IMG/VR virus record: IMGVR_UViG_3300036766_000837 | Location: 1 to 64,000 of that record | DNA: 64,000 bases | Source: a virus | Strand: one strand, 5' to 3' | In this document: piece by piece, positions 21,703 to 29,050 of the stretch | How positions within the stretch are numbered: the stretch's first letter is position 1 | How the letters are laid out: each line of letters begins with the position of its first letter | Made by a program: the position numbers and the translations under genes | The notes under the pieces: generated by a model | Database searches by the model: none | What the model saw: the letters and a program-made list of their open reading frames with translations, nothing else | What the model was told of the DNA's origin: nothing

Positions 21703-22051
21703 CTCCAGCCTCCAAAACATCCTCGAAGACAAACTTCTCGCCAGATTCGGTTGGAAGTGGTTCAATGGAAAGCACCTTCGACATCGTTGCCGTCGCGTAA
21801 ACCGTTCTGCCCACAAGGTCCTCCCAACGGCCGACACCGCAGGCTTTCAGGAGGCGCATAATGAACTCCATACCCTCAGCCGTTCCAACACGACAATCTT
21901 TCTCCACGATATACTCATCAAGAGCATATAAACCAGCACCTTGTCCCGAACCACCATAGTCCAAATCTATCCAACAGGTAAAAATACCATGGTCTTCCCA
22001 GCCAAGATGCGCCCCGGTAATCTTCGCTACACGACGCTCAGAATCACTCAT
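21680..22051 (-). CDS. Conserved phage protein
   Basis: 123 aa. ARKITG-style start, HLGWEDHGIFTCWIDLDYGGSGQGAGLYALDE is a widespread phage motif. Middle has LKACGVGRWEDLVGRTVYA. Function unknown. Confidence 0.78.
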   Translation of the reverse strand: MSDSERRVAKITGAHLGWEDHGIFTCWIDLDYGGSGQGAGLYALDEYIVEKDCRVGTAEGMEFIMRLLKACGVGRWEDLVGRTVYATATMSKVLSIEPLPTESGEKFVFEDVLEAGDEREHCD

Positions 22052-22230
22052 TTTTCTTTTACCTCCTTAACATTAATATCCCAATCAACTAATTCCCAAT
22101 TTATAGAATTAATATCTGGAAGTAATTCTCCTGCCGCATCTTCAGGCGTATCACCCGGTCCGATATCTTCATCATCAAACGTAAATTCAGTATGATAGGT
22201 ATGTTCTGCCACAACTTTGTATGTTGTCAT
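22048..22230 (-). CDS. Hypothetical protein
   Basis: 60 aa, AAAGGAGGGAGG upstream of ATG 22230. Beta strands then an acidic FDDEDIGPGDTPEDAAGELL. Coupled to the next gene. Confidence 0.65.
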   Translation of the reverse strand: MTTYKVVAEHTYHTEFTFDDEDIGPGDTPEDAAGELLPDINSINWELVDWDINVKEVKEK

Positions 22231-22258
22231 TCCCTATTCCTCCCTCCTTTAAGAGAAA

Positions 22259-22361
22259 GTGGGGGCGCACGGGAGAAAAGCTACGACTATTTAAAGGAGC
22301 TTCTCGATTCACCTATCCAAAAAGGCAGAGCCCGTTACGGCGGGATAGCCCACGCCCCCAC
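22259..22361 (-). ncRNA. Three-way-junction RNA between cistrons
   Basis: GTGGGGGCG/CGCCCCCAC (9 bp) closes 103 nt holding two arms: CTATCC/GGATAG and GAGAAGCT/AGCTTTTCTC. Lies between the 22368 gene and the ribosome site of 22048-22230. No frame in it. Confidence 0.6.
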
Positions 22362-22367
22362 GTTTAT

Positions 22368-23141
22368 TTACTTGATAGTTACCTTCTCAACCCCAATCTT
22401 CACCGTATAGAGTTCACCATCCTTAAACATCAAGGTGGTGCCATCTTTGGTTGTAAATATATTTTCCGCTCCAAGCATCTGTTTCAATCCTTCGGGAACC
22501 ATCGCAATTGCTTGAGGTTCCACCCCCATATTAATGATTTCAGGAATAATCTCAGATACTTTAGGCTTAGAAAGTTCATATCCCTTGAGATAATATTTGA
22601 TACCAGAGGTCTTCCCCTCGGAGCGAATTTTGTCCAACTTCTTAAGGGTTATCACCCTAGAACTTACCGCCTCAGATGATATCCCAAGAAGTTCAGCATA
22701 CTCCCGAGTGTGAAGTCCCGGATTATTTTTGATAATTTTTAGAAGTTCTCGACCTTTTTGAGTAACCCGATGACTTCTCAGATGACTCCCATATCCGATA
22801 GTATTCATTTCCTTACCACATTTTTGGCATTCAATTCTTTTTTCAACCGTAATCTCATCAACAAGTTCAGGTTGTTTAATTTTTCCGGGAAAATACCGCA
22901 TATCTTTGGTACTACCCGTGGAATACATCTTGCCAACTTTCCTGAGATTTGCCGCCCCACTATCAACAGACGAACGGGATATCCCAATAAGTTCGGCATA
23001 CTGTCGAGGAGCAAGACCTGGAATGGTCCTGATAGCTTCCAAGAGTTCTTTAGCCCCATTCGAGACTCGATGCCCCGTCATATGTCCGCCAAGAGCCCCC
23101 CACGAATCCCATTCCTTACCACATTTTCGACACTTAACCAT
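22368..23141 (-). CDS. C2H2 zinc-finger / winged-helix regulator
   Basis: 257 aa from ATG 23141. Two repeats of the same module: C-x2-C-x12-H-x3-H fingers (CRKCGKEWDSW...HMTGH near residue 4; CQKCGKEMNT...HLRSH near 105), each followed by a winged-helix domain (LEAIRTIPGLAPRQYAELIGISRSSVDS... and LKIIKNNPGLHTREYAELLGISSEAVSS...). A C-terminal segment follows. Likely sequence-specific DNA binding; the C2H2 spacing is eukaryote-like and rare in phages outside Ros-type proteins. Confidence 0.78.
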   Translation of the reverse strand: MVKCRKCGKEWDSWGALGGHMTGHRVSNGAKELLEAIRTIPGLAPRQYAELIGISRSSVDSGAANLRKVGKMYSTGSTKDMRYFPGKIKQPELVDEITVEKRIECQKCGKEMNTIGYGSHLRSHRVTQKGRELLKIIKNNPGLHTREYAELLGISSEAVSSRVITLKKLDKIRSEGKTSGIKYYLKGYELSKPKVSEIIPEIINMGVEPQAIAMVPEGLKQMLGAENIFTTKDGTTLMFKDGELYTVKIGVEKVTIK

Positions 23142-23161
23142 TTTCTTTGCCCCTCCTGTCC

Positions 23162-24028
23162 TTAGTCCCAAACTCTTGTGCTTCCACCGATAATTGCCAC
23201 AATTTCTCTATTTTTAATAACTCGATGCCAACCTTCAAGGAACTTCCCTACATGGTGAAGGGGATTTATCCTTTCACCGCCATATACATAACCCTTAACA
23301 AATAAATTATTATTTTCAACAATAGTTTGTAGGGCGAAATGGTTATCCAATAGATTTCGCCCCCAATAACTTCTTCTATTACTAGGCTTCCAATCCAAAT
23401 TTCTATCTACAATCCTATCCGGCCTTTCCATCGCAATTTTTTCTAATTTTGTCTCTATTTTTTGTGAAACCGGAACAAAGAACCACTCTCCTTGCCGAAT
23501 CCAATCTCCCCTAAGACCCTTCGGTTTAAGAACCTCATGAGCCCTCTCAACAGACTTTACGGACTCAGGTAGGCCACAAATGAAATGATACTTCTCGTCA
23601 AAACCGAGAAGAAGGGTTTGATTTGAATAAGGGGTACTAGCCTCAATCATTGCTATATATCCAGAGTCTTTAGAGGAATCCGTATTTTTCTGTACATCCT
23701 TAACTTGGCACTTTGTTTTAAGAGGAAGGGAAACCTTAGCCCTAAAGTCTTGTAGTGCTTGTTGTGGTAGAGTCATATAACTATTTATAGCACGAAAGTT
23801 AATTCTTCTCTCAATTTTACGATTCCCCTCAACAGAATTTATTACGGCCTGCCGATATTTCGCATCAGGATAGGTCTTAACATCCGCTATTCCCGGCCAA
23901 AATTTGATGGTTCCTTCAGGTCCCTTAGGGATCACCGCAATGGCAAAGATGCCATTTCCCAAAGGGCCTCGACTATAATCTTCTGCAACGATTCCCGCAT
24001 CTCGAAGAATCTCAATCGTTTCACTCAT
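23162..24028 (-). CDS. Large hypothetical protein
   Basis: 288 aa. Middle has PLKTKCQVKDVQKNTDSSKDSGYIAMIEAS and a late EGWHRVIKNREIVAIIGGSTRVWD. Mixed alpha-beta, no domain recognised. Coupled to 24025-24384. Confidence 0.7.
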   Translation of the reverse strand: MSETIEILRDAGIVAEDYSRGPLGNGIFAIAVIPKGPEGTIKFWPGIADVKTYPDAKYRQAVINSVEGNRKIERRINFRAINSYMTLPQQALQDFRAKVSLPLKTKCQVKDVQKNTDSSKDSGYIAMIEASTPYSNQTLLLGFDEKYHFICGLPESVKSVERAHEVLKPKGLRGDWIRQGEWFFVPVSQKIETKLEKIAMERPDRIVDRNLDWKPSNRRSYWGRNLLDNHFALQTIVENNNLFVKGYVYGGERINPLHHVGKFLEGWHRVIKNREIVAIIGGSTRVWD

Positions 24029-24384
24029 TTCTTTACCTTTCTCTTTCCCTTCTCCGCCTGCTTCTTCATATTATCTATCGCTTGTCTTTTCATATTGTCT
24101 TTATGGATAACCGTTCCCCATGCATTTTTTTGAATATCTTTCCCCAAAGCCTCTAGGGCTCGACCAACAGCAAATTTAATCCCAAGAAGTTCGTCATTTT
24201 TATCTTCAAAATTTCTTTGAGAATATCTTCGAGTCTTTCCTGAATATTCTACTGTATAACCAAGAGAAGACTCACCGGTTTTAAGAATATCCAATTCTGC
24301 ATCCACAAATGTAATTTTATTTGATGCCCCAACATACATAAATGTTACATGTGGAACATACTTATCGTCGTTTAAAGCAGCCAT
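24025..24384 (-). CDS. Basic-tailed hypothetical protein
   Basis: 119 aa. Beta-rich N-terminus (YVPHVTFMYVGASNKITFVD), then a Lys-rich helix (KRQAIDNMKKQAEKGKRKVKK). May bind nucleic acid. Confidence 0.65.
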   Translation of the reverse strand: MAALNDDKYVPHVTFMYVGASNKITFVDAELDILKTGESSLGYTVEYSGKTRRYSQRNFEDKNDELLGIKFAVGRALEALGKDIQKNAWGTVIHKDNMKRQAIDNMKKQAEKGKRKVKK

Positions 24385-24644
24385 AACTCCTTCCTTCTCC
24401 TATCTAGCCATGTATATCCGGACCACTTTTCCAATTTTTTCTCCGAATAGAGCAAATGCCCCATCCCTCTACTGTCCAATATTTTCTTCAATATTTCCTC
24501 GCCCTTATCTTCAGAAGATTTCCCATCATCAAATTCTTCACAAAGTTTATATTCCTTAGGATTTAAAGCGAGAGTTCTGAATGGAATCATCTTATCAGAC
24601 CGTAAGCCATAGTCAATGGTATTTGGGTCTTTTATCTTTCTCAC
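24372..24644 (-). CDS. Hypothetical protein
   Basis: 90 aa. Helical EEILKKILDSRGMGHLLYSEKKLEKWSGYTWLDRRRKELWLL. Unknown. Confidence 0.65.
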   Translation of the reverse strand: MRKIKDPNTIDYGLRSDKMIPFRTLALNPKEYKLCEEFDDGKSSEDKGEEILKKILDSRGMGHLLYSEKKLEKWSGYTWLDRRRKELWLL

Positions 24645-24907
24645 GCAAACCCTCCTGTATCAACCCATACTAGATTTAGGTCGGCCCAATCATAGAATCT
24701 GTTCCATGCTTCATAAAATTCTTCACTAGTAGTGCTTTTTCCAACATCACACAAGATATCTTCTATCCGTAGATCAAGCATATTATGTTCATGGAGGGCT
24801 TCCAGACATTTCTCGACAACCATTTTTGCATTCTTTGGATTAAAGGGAACGTCTCTATGGTTTCTAAAAATATCGCCTAATTCGATTTGAAACTTCCAAT
24901 TAGCCAT
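24641..24907 (-). CDS. Hypothetical protein
   Basis: 88 aa from ATG 24907 (MANWKFQIELGDIF) after AAAGGATTTGAA. A longer start at 24922 would enter the tRNA. Unknown. Confidence 0.65.
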   Translation of the reverse strand: MANWKFQIELGDIFRNHRDVPFNPKNAKMVVEKCLEALHEHNMLDLRIEDILCDVGKSTTSEEFYEAWNRFYDWADLNLVWVDTGGFA

Positions 24908-24923
24908 TTCAAATCCTTTCATG

Positions 24924-24994
24924 CTGCGGGAGAAAGATTCGAACTTTCGCTGACGGGTCCAAGGCCCGGAGTGCTACCGCTACACTATCCCGCA
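24924..24994 (-). tRNA. tRNA-Gln(TTG), anticodon uncertain
   Basis: Acceptor TGCGGGA/TCCCGCA, D-arm GTGT/GCAC, anticodon arm CCGGG-CCTTGGA-CCCGT, T-arm GAAAG-TTCGAAT-CTTTC. The normal register gives TTG with C33; a one-base shift would give TGG (Pro). Confidence 0.8.
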
Positions 24995-25026
24995 ATTGTA
25001 TCATAGATAGGGACAAAATTGTAGCG

Positions 25027-25212
25027 TTAGATTAGTTCCCAAAATTCGGCGAAATTATAACAGAATTTACAACACACCCGCTTATATTTACGAATTATAA
25101 AACATGTACCACAACAGATGCAATTATTTAAATCCTCTTCAGATACTTTAAGTTCTTTCCGACCATCACTGGTCAGCCTATAATATCTCCTTGGGATAAC
25201 CTTTGCGGCCAT
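25027..25212 (-). CDS. Zinc-knuckle protein
   Basis: 61 aa, GGGGAGATGAAAAT before ATG 25212. Basic start, then CICCGTC and CCKFC. Likely one zinc site. Confidence 0.68.
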   Translation of the reverse strand: MAAKVIPRRYYRLTSDGRKELKVSEEDLNNCICCGTCFIIRKYKRVCCKFCYNFAEFWELI

Positions 25213-25231
25213 ATTTTCATCTCCCCTTTCG

Positions 25232-25305
25232 CTCCGGGGGCGAGACTCGAACTCGCAACCATCGGATTAACAATCCGCCACTCTCGCCTATTGAGCTACC
25301 CCGGA
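25232..25305 (-). tRNA. tRNA-Asn(GTT)
   Basis: Acceptor TCCGGGG/CCCCGGA, anticodon loop TTGTTAA in a GCGGA/TCCGA-like stem, T-arm GCGAG-TTCGAGT-CTCGC. Confidence 0.93.
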
Positions 25306-25328
25306 CTATTGTACATCATTGCACCGGG

Positions 25329-25399
25329 AGCCGGGTCGGGGAATCGAACCCCAGACTGAGCATTACAAATGCCCTGCATTACCACTATGCTATCCCGGC
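25329..25399 (-). tRNA. tRNA-Thr(TGT)
   Basis: Acceptor GCCGGGA/ACCCGGC (last pair mismatched), D-arm GCAT/ATGC, anticodon arm GGGCA-TTTGTAA-TGCTC, T-loop TTCGATT. Confidence 0.92.
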
Positions 25400-25413
25400 C
25401 TTATCTTATTCTA

Positions 25414-25956
25414 TCATTGACGATCTCTTTCCATCGCATCTTGCAAAAAGCAGACCACTTCATCACAAATCAAATTACTATGACCATCCACCTCTTCAAG
25501 GTTTCTTAGGCGAATTTTTCCAGAATCGTCTCTATCAAATCCCATATGATATAGATATTCGGCTCCATATCCATTTGCATAGATAGAAATTCCTTCATCT
25601 TTCATAGGGTTATCTACGATAAGTTCGGGGGAATCCAGGTATTGATTCTCTTCCTGCCCAACAGATAAAGTCCAAACTTCGTCAATATATATGATTGCAC
25701 GGATATCTGAAAATCCACTAAACACTGAGTTAACCAGCATTTTGAATTCGTTTTTGTCTTGCGGCGCCTGAATAACATATAGTTCTTTAGGAGTTATAAC
25801 CATAAATTCTGGACGAACATACCCATCCTTATTAATCAGGTTTTGCGATGTAAGTATCCTCTCATTTATAAGAGCTTCGAAATTCTCTTCTGTAAGTTCT
25901 TCTTCAAGTTCTGTAACATATGCTGCCACCGCCCCGTCAGGAATCTCCATATTCAT
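25414..25956 (-). CDS. Acidic hypothetical protein
   Basis: 180 aa, strongly acidic (LEEELTEENFEALINERIL, LEEVDGHSNLICDEVVCFLQDAMERDRQ). Strands FMVITPKELYVIQAPQD and DIRAIIYIDEVWTLSV. Acidity invites a DNA-mimic idea, but nothing specific supports it. Confidence 0.68.
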   Translation of the reverse strand: MNMEIPDGAVAAYVTELEEELTEENFEALINERILTSQNLINKDGYVRPEFMVITPKELYVIQAPQDKNEFKMLVNSVFSGFSDIRAIIYIDEVWTLSVGQEENQYLDSPELIVDNPMKDEGISIYANGYGAEYLYHMGFDRDDSGKIRLRNLEEVDGHSNLICDEVVCFLQDAMERDRQ

Positions 25957-25968
25957 AAACTAACCCTT

Positions 25969-26304
25969 CTAGGAAACAGCGGTTATTTCGATTTCGAAAT
26001 ATGGTTCATTTTCCAGTTCTTCAGGGGCCTTTAAATACATATTCCATTCAGAATAATCCGGAACATATATTTCGAGCACATTATCATTGTTTTTTGTTGG
26101 GTCTAGACTATACACCCCCCACAGGTAATAGGGTATAGGAATCCCTGTCCCTACATCCATCTCCATAAGGATTCTAAGAACCACCCTTAGTCTCCCTTCG
26201 GAGATTCTATCTTGCACAAATTGGTCGAATTCGTCTCGTCTTCCACCAACCAAATTTTCAAAGTCGGCATCAGCCAGATATCTAAAGAACTCTTCTACTT
26301 TCAT
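25969..26304 (-). CDS. Acidic hypothetical protein
   Basis: 111 aa. VEEFFRYLADADFENLVGGRRDEFDQF and a late EIYVPDYSEWNMYLKAPEELE. Same acidic character as its neighbour. Unknown. Confidence 0.65.
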   Translation of the reverse strand: MKVEEFFRYLADADFENLVGGRRDEFDQFVQDRISEGRLRVVLRILMEMDVGTGIPIPYYLWGVYSLDPTKNNDNVLEIYVPDYSEWNMYLKAPEELENEPYFEIEITAVS

Positions 26305-26323
26305 AGTCTTTTTAATATGTTGA

Positions 26324-26349
26324 AGGGCCGGGGAACCTTCCCCGGCCCT
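26324..26349 (-). terminator. Strong GC hairpin between genes
   Basis: AGGGCCGGGGAA/TTCCCCGGCCCT, 12 bp perfect with a 2-nt apex, between the stop at 26370 and the next start. No U-tract on the minus strand, so it may act as an attenuator or 3'-end stabiliser. Confidence 0.5.
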
Positions 26350-26369
26350 CCCACCATAATCATACCTTT

Positions 26370-26696
26370 CTACGAGGCTTTCTTCACATGGCGCTTACGC
26401 CCTTGTGCTGGGGCATCGCCTACAGAATACCCCTGGAAGGCCAGCCTGCCGTTCTTCGCATCATAGACCGTTCGAACGTCAAGCCCCGCCTTGTTCGCGG
26501 CTTCACGAACCTTCCGCGCCCACCGTTCCTTGGACTTGCCATCGGAGATGCCCGTAAAGGCATGTTCCTTCAAGTCCTTAAGTTTCTCGATAATCGGCGT
26601 GAGGTCCATCCCCTGCCGACCACGATGAGCCTTCGGCATTTCCGAAAGCTCGATAATCTGCGGGAATTTCTCCGCAGTTTCCTGCTTCATCGCCAT
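26370..26696 (-). CDS. Small basic protein
   Basis: 108 aa. ATG 26696 after AAAGGGGGG. Acidic/helical first half, then RTVYDAKNGRLAFQGYSVGDAPAQGRKRHVKKAS, which may contact nucleic acid. The start codon can pair with the mRNA 5' end (see findings). Confidence 0.7.
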   Translation of the reverse strand: MAMKQETAEKFPQIIELSEMPKAHRGRQGMDLTPIIEKLKDLKEHAFTGISDGKSKERWARKVREAANKAGLDVRTVYDAKNGRLAFQGYSVGDAPAQGRKRHVKKAS

Positions 26697-26737
26697 CTCG
26701 CCCCCCTTTCGGTCTTATAACGAATGGCGTATAGACA

Positions 26738-26766
26738 CATATACCATCTTCTTTCGGGATTGTAAA
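26738..26766 (-). promoter_or_regulatory. Sigma70-type promoter
   Basis: -35 TTTACA (26761-26766), 17-bp spacer, -10 TATATG (26738-26743). Predicted start about 26731, giving a 35-nt leader. Confidence 0.65.
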
Positions 26767-26808
26767 CCTAGATTTGAAAAAATTTCGGATTATTCGAAAG
26801 TTTACATA

Positions 26809-27021
26809 CTAAGCATTATCTCGAATTTTGCGGAAAGGCTCAGTTGGTATCAACGCAAGTCGTTCGTCATGCATCCAACAAAATTTAGTTTTATTGTAAA
26901 TAGACAGGATGGTATCACACCCATCAAAAGCACATATACGTTTTTCTTGTATAGATTTTATTGGCTTACCATGTTTACCATACTCTCTATCAGCCTTTAC
27001 TCCACGATGGATTGTGTCCAA
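26809..27021 (-). CDS. Zinc protein with TILSIYNKTKFC motif
   Basis: 70 aa. RICAFDGCDTILSIYNKTKFCWMH has C-x4-C...C-x2-H spacing for one zinc; the same motif closes the protein at 34286-34585. Leader carries a 9-bp hairpin. Confidence 0.72.
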   Translation of the reverse strand: MDTIHRGVKADREYGKHGKPIKSIQEKRICAFDGCDTILSIYNKTKFCWMHDERLALIPTEPFRKIRDNA

Positions 27022-27045
27022 ATAGGCTCCTCTTTCTTATAGAGA

Positions 27046-27098
27046 TCGGCCAGAAGGCCGAGAGCAATCCTCCGACCCATAGATGGCCCTCTGGCCGA
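27046..27098 (-). promoter_or_regulatory. 5'-leader hairpin
   Basis: TCGGCCAGA/TCTGGCCGA (9 bp) starting about 2 nt after the predicted transcription start; inner AGGCC/GGCC can pair too. Confidence 0.55.
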
Positions 27099-27106
27099 CA
27101 TACAAG

Positions 27107-27135
27107 AGTATACCAGTCACTTTATCTCATGCCAA
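27107..27135 (-). promoter_or_regulatory. Sigma70-type promoter
   Basis: -35 TTGGCA (27130-27135), 17-bp spacer, -10 TATACT (27107-27112). Confidence 0.75.
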
Positions 27136-27159
27136 CTGAAAAAATTCCCAAATTAATTC

Positions 27160-27621
27160 TCAACAAAATCTCGTAGTTGTCCAATAACCATCCCATGTAC
27201 CTCTCATGTGTGCTATCCTCATTGCCGCTATTATATTGGCCTCTCCATTTTGCCATCGTAGGTTGTTTATTTCTAATGGCTTGATGTATTTATTCGCTAT
27301 CCCATTCCAATTATAAATATAGAATTGATATAAACCTACATAGTGATTATTCGAACCACCTATGGCCTTTGCATAAAGACCAGATTCATGTTCGGCTATA
27401 CACACCGCATAATCAGGCGTATTCGGCGCGTTCCATACCCGCGAAGCACATCTTATAAGTCTTGCCGTTGCCGCTTTGCTTTTTTCCCACTCTATTTGAT
27501 GACAAGCTAAAACTCTGGGATGGTCACTTAAACGACCGGCATTTGCAGCTAAAGTTTCAATATAAAAAAAACTTAAGGCTGTAAATATCAAAATCACAAT
27601 AATCTTACGCAAATATCTCAC
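27160..27621 (-). CDS. Secreted lytic transglycosylase / lysozyme-like enzyme
   Basis: 153 aa. Signal peptide or anchor (MRYLRKIIVILIFTALSFFYIETLAANA). The catalytic core AVCIAEHESGLYAKAIGGSNNHYVGLYQFYIYNW matches SLT/Rpf-type lysozyme-fold enzymes (catalytic Glu in the ESG motif, GLYQF after it). AGGAGGTGAG precedes ATG 27621. Probably cleaves peptidoglycan from outside during lysis or spread. Confidence 0.82.
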   Translation of the reverse strand: MRYLRKIIVILIFTALSFFYIETLAANAGRLSDHPRVLACHQIEWEKSKAATARLIRCASRVWNAPNTPDYAVCIAEHESGLYAKAIGGSNNHYVGLYQFYIYNWNGIANKYIKPLEINNLRWQNGEANIIAAMRIAHMRGTWDGYWTTTRFC

Positions 27622-27729
27622 CTCCTGAAGTGTGTCAGACTTTAAGGCTCTGACTGCACCTTTTGGAAGGTCTTAACTTTTATATCGCCCCCTTTATAAC
27701 TCATTATCAAAGCGCCTGACTGTCAACCG

Positions 27730-27802
27730 TCGCGGCGGCGGGATTTGAACCCGCGACCTCCTGGTTATGAGCCAGGCGAGCTAACCCCTGCTCTACGCCG
27801 CA
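27730..27802 (-). tRNA. tRNA-Met(CAT)
   Basis: Acceptor TGCGGCG/CGCCGCG, anticodon arm CCTGG-CTCATAA-CCAGG, T-arm GCGGG-TTCAAAT-CCCGC. The anticodon stem lacks the GGG/CCC of initiators, so elongator Met, or Ile after lysidine modification. Confidence 0.9.
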
Positions 27803-27838
27803 GAACCACATAATCTTGGACCGAGCATCATCCTGCCG

Positions 27839-27909
27839 TGCGGGTGGGAGGAATCGAACCTCCGACTTGTGGCCCCAAACCACGAACGTTACCACTACGC
27901 CACACCCAC
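27839..27909 (-). tRNA. tRNA-Pro(TGG)
   Basis: Acceptor GTGGGTG/CACCCGC, anticodon loop TTTGGGG in a GTGG/CCAC stem, T-arm GGAGG-TTCGATT-CCTCC. Confidence 0.9.
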
Positions 27910-27912
27910 TTG

Positions 27913-27983
27913 TGGACATCCGGGGAGTCGAACCCCGATTGCCTGCATGCAAAACAGGAGTTTTACCATTATACTAGACGCCC
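27913..27983 (-). tRNA. tRNA-Ala(TGC)
   Basis: Acceptor GGGCGTC/GATGTCC, anticodon arm CCTGT-TTTGCAT-GCAGG, T-arm CGGGG-TTCGACT-CCCCG. D-stem imperfect. Confidence 0.86.
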
Positions 27984-27986
27984 CCG

Positions 27987-28057
27987 AGCGCCACGTCGGA
28001 CTTGAACCGACAACCCATGGTTGGAAGCCACGAATGATTCCATTTCACTAGTGACGC
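27987..28057 (-). tRNA. tRNA-Gly(TCC)
   Basis: Acceptor GCGTCAC/GTGGCGC, anticodon arm CGTGG-CTTCCAA-CCATG, T-arm GTCGG-TTCAAGT-CCGAC. First tRNA behind the 28079 promoter. Confidence 0.9.
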
Positions 28058-28078
28058 GCAAATTTCCCTCACTCAGAT

Positions 28079-28107
28079 AGTATACCAGCCATAAATTCGT
28101 TTGTCAC
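28079..28107 (-). promoter_or_regulatory. Promoter of the four-tRNA cluster
   Basis: -35 GTGACA (28102-28107), 17-bp spacer, -10 TATACT (28079-28084). Reads directly into tRNA-Gly, Ala, Pro and Met. Confidence 0.75.
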
Positions 28108-28691
28108 TAGTTTTTTATTCCCCATTTTTCTATAAAGATATCAATATCTTTTAAATCGGGTAGTCTTTCCAATATAGTCCTATCATCCCAATTCCACCAT
28201 TTCATCTTCTGTAATGCTGCAATTTGTTCAGGGGGGAATCTATATTTCTTTATAATCGATGGATTTCCGACAACTACGGCGTAGTCTGGAATATCTTTAG
28301 TTATAACCGCGTTTGCCCCAATTACAGCCCCATCACCTATCGTTACCCCATCAAAGATTAAAGCATCAAACCCAATCCAAGCATCATTTCCTACTCGGAT
28401 TATTCCATCTTCAGTTGGGTGTCCTGGGCCAGATGGTCTCCAAGAATCCTTTATACTGCAATAGAATATCTCTTCATCAGGGCCTTGAGTATTAATTAAG
28501 GTCTTGAATGGTTCGAATGTATGAAGAGCGGCATTAGTTACACATTTTCTCTGTTTTACAGCTATATGATGAACATGACCACAAAAAATGACCCCACCGG
28601 CAACACTTGAGAAATTTCCTATCTCAACCACAGGTTCAATTACTTCTCTAATCGCGCCAACATATGAAAATCTCCCTAAGGTTATACTCAT
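28107..28691 (-). CDS. Hexapeptide-repeat acetyltransferase (CatB/Vat type)
   Basis: 194 aa, ATG 28691. Left-handed beta-helix repeats (IGNFSSVAGGVIFCGHVHHI, VGNDAWIGFDALIFDGVTIGDGAVIGANAVITKDIPDYAVVVGNPSIIKKYRF) match the xenobiotic/streptogramin acetyltransferase family, including the catalytic-type His in GHVHH. May modify a sugar or an antibiotic. The start lies 2 nt past tRNA-Leu; the only ribosome-site-like bases are inside the tRNA. Confidence 0.85.
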   Translation of the reverse strand: MSITLGRFSYVGAIREVIEPVVEIGNFSSVAGGVIFCGHVHHIAVKQRKCVTNAALHTFEPFKTLINTQGPDEEIFYCSIKDSWRPSGPGHPTEDGIIRVGNDAWIGFDALIFDGVTIGDGAVIGANAVITKDIPDYAVVVGNPSIIKKYRFPPEQIAALQKMKWWNWDDRTILERLPDLKDIDIFIEKWGIKN

Positions 28692-28692
28692 G

Positions 28693-28765
28693 TAGCCCAC
28701 CTCGGATTCGAACCGAGACTCTTACGCTCTTAAGGCGTATGCCTCTACCGTTGGGCTAGTGGGCC
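28693..28765 (-). tRNA. tRNA-Leu(TAA) with short variable loop
   Basis: Acceptor GGCCCAC/GTGGGCT, anticodon arm TACGC-CTTAAGA-GCGTA, T-arm CTCGG-TTCGAAT-CCGAG. The variable region is only 5 nt, unlike the long arm of normal bacterial Leu tRNAs. Confidence 0.88.
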
Positions 28766-28771
28766 AACCCG

Positions 28772-29050
28772 CTAATTTGGATTAAGCGGTGGCTCCCCAT
28801 CACGAGTTATGATGTAATCTCCATCGAATTCAGTAAGATATTGGCAATCACAGGAAATTATAACACTTATATCGGCCAAATCCGCAATAATAGCATCAAA
28901 TAAATCAGGGTCTTCAGCAACCTCATCGCAAAATAACTTAATATATTTGAAATCTGTATGGTCACATCCACTTATTTCAACAGGATTCCAATCATCATCA
29001 TAATACACATCTATCTTTTTGGCCAAATATCTTCTCAAAGATTCATACAT
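28772..29050 (-). CDS. Hypothetical acidic protein
   Basis: 92 aa. ESLRRYLAKKIDVYYDDDWNPVEISGCDHTDF, then DLADISVIISCDCQYLTEFDG. Stop abuts tRNA-Leu; unknown. Confidence 0.68.
   Translation of the reverse strand: MYESLRRYLAKKIDVYYDDDWNPVEISGCDHTDFKYIKLFCDEVAEDPDLFDAIIADLADISVIISCDCQYLTEFDGDYIITRDGEPPLNPN

Noticed and set aside
28693-28765. Ochre suppressor tRNA
   Set aside because: The anticodon is TAA (reads UUA), not TTA.
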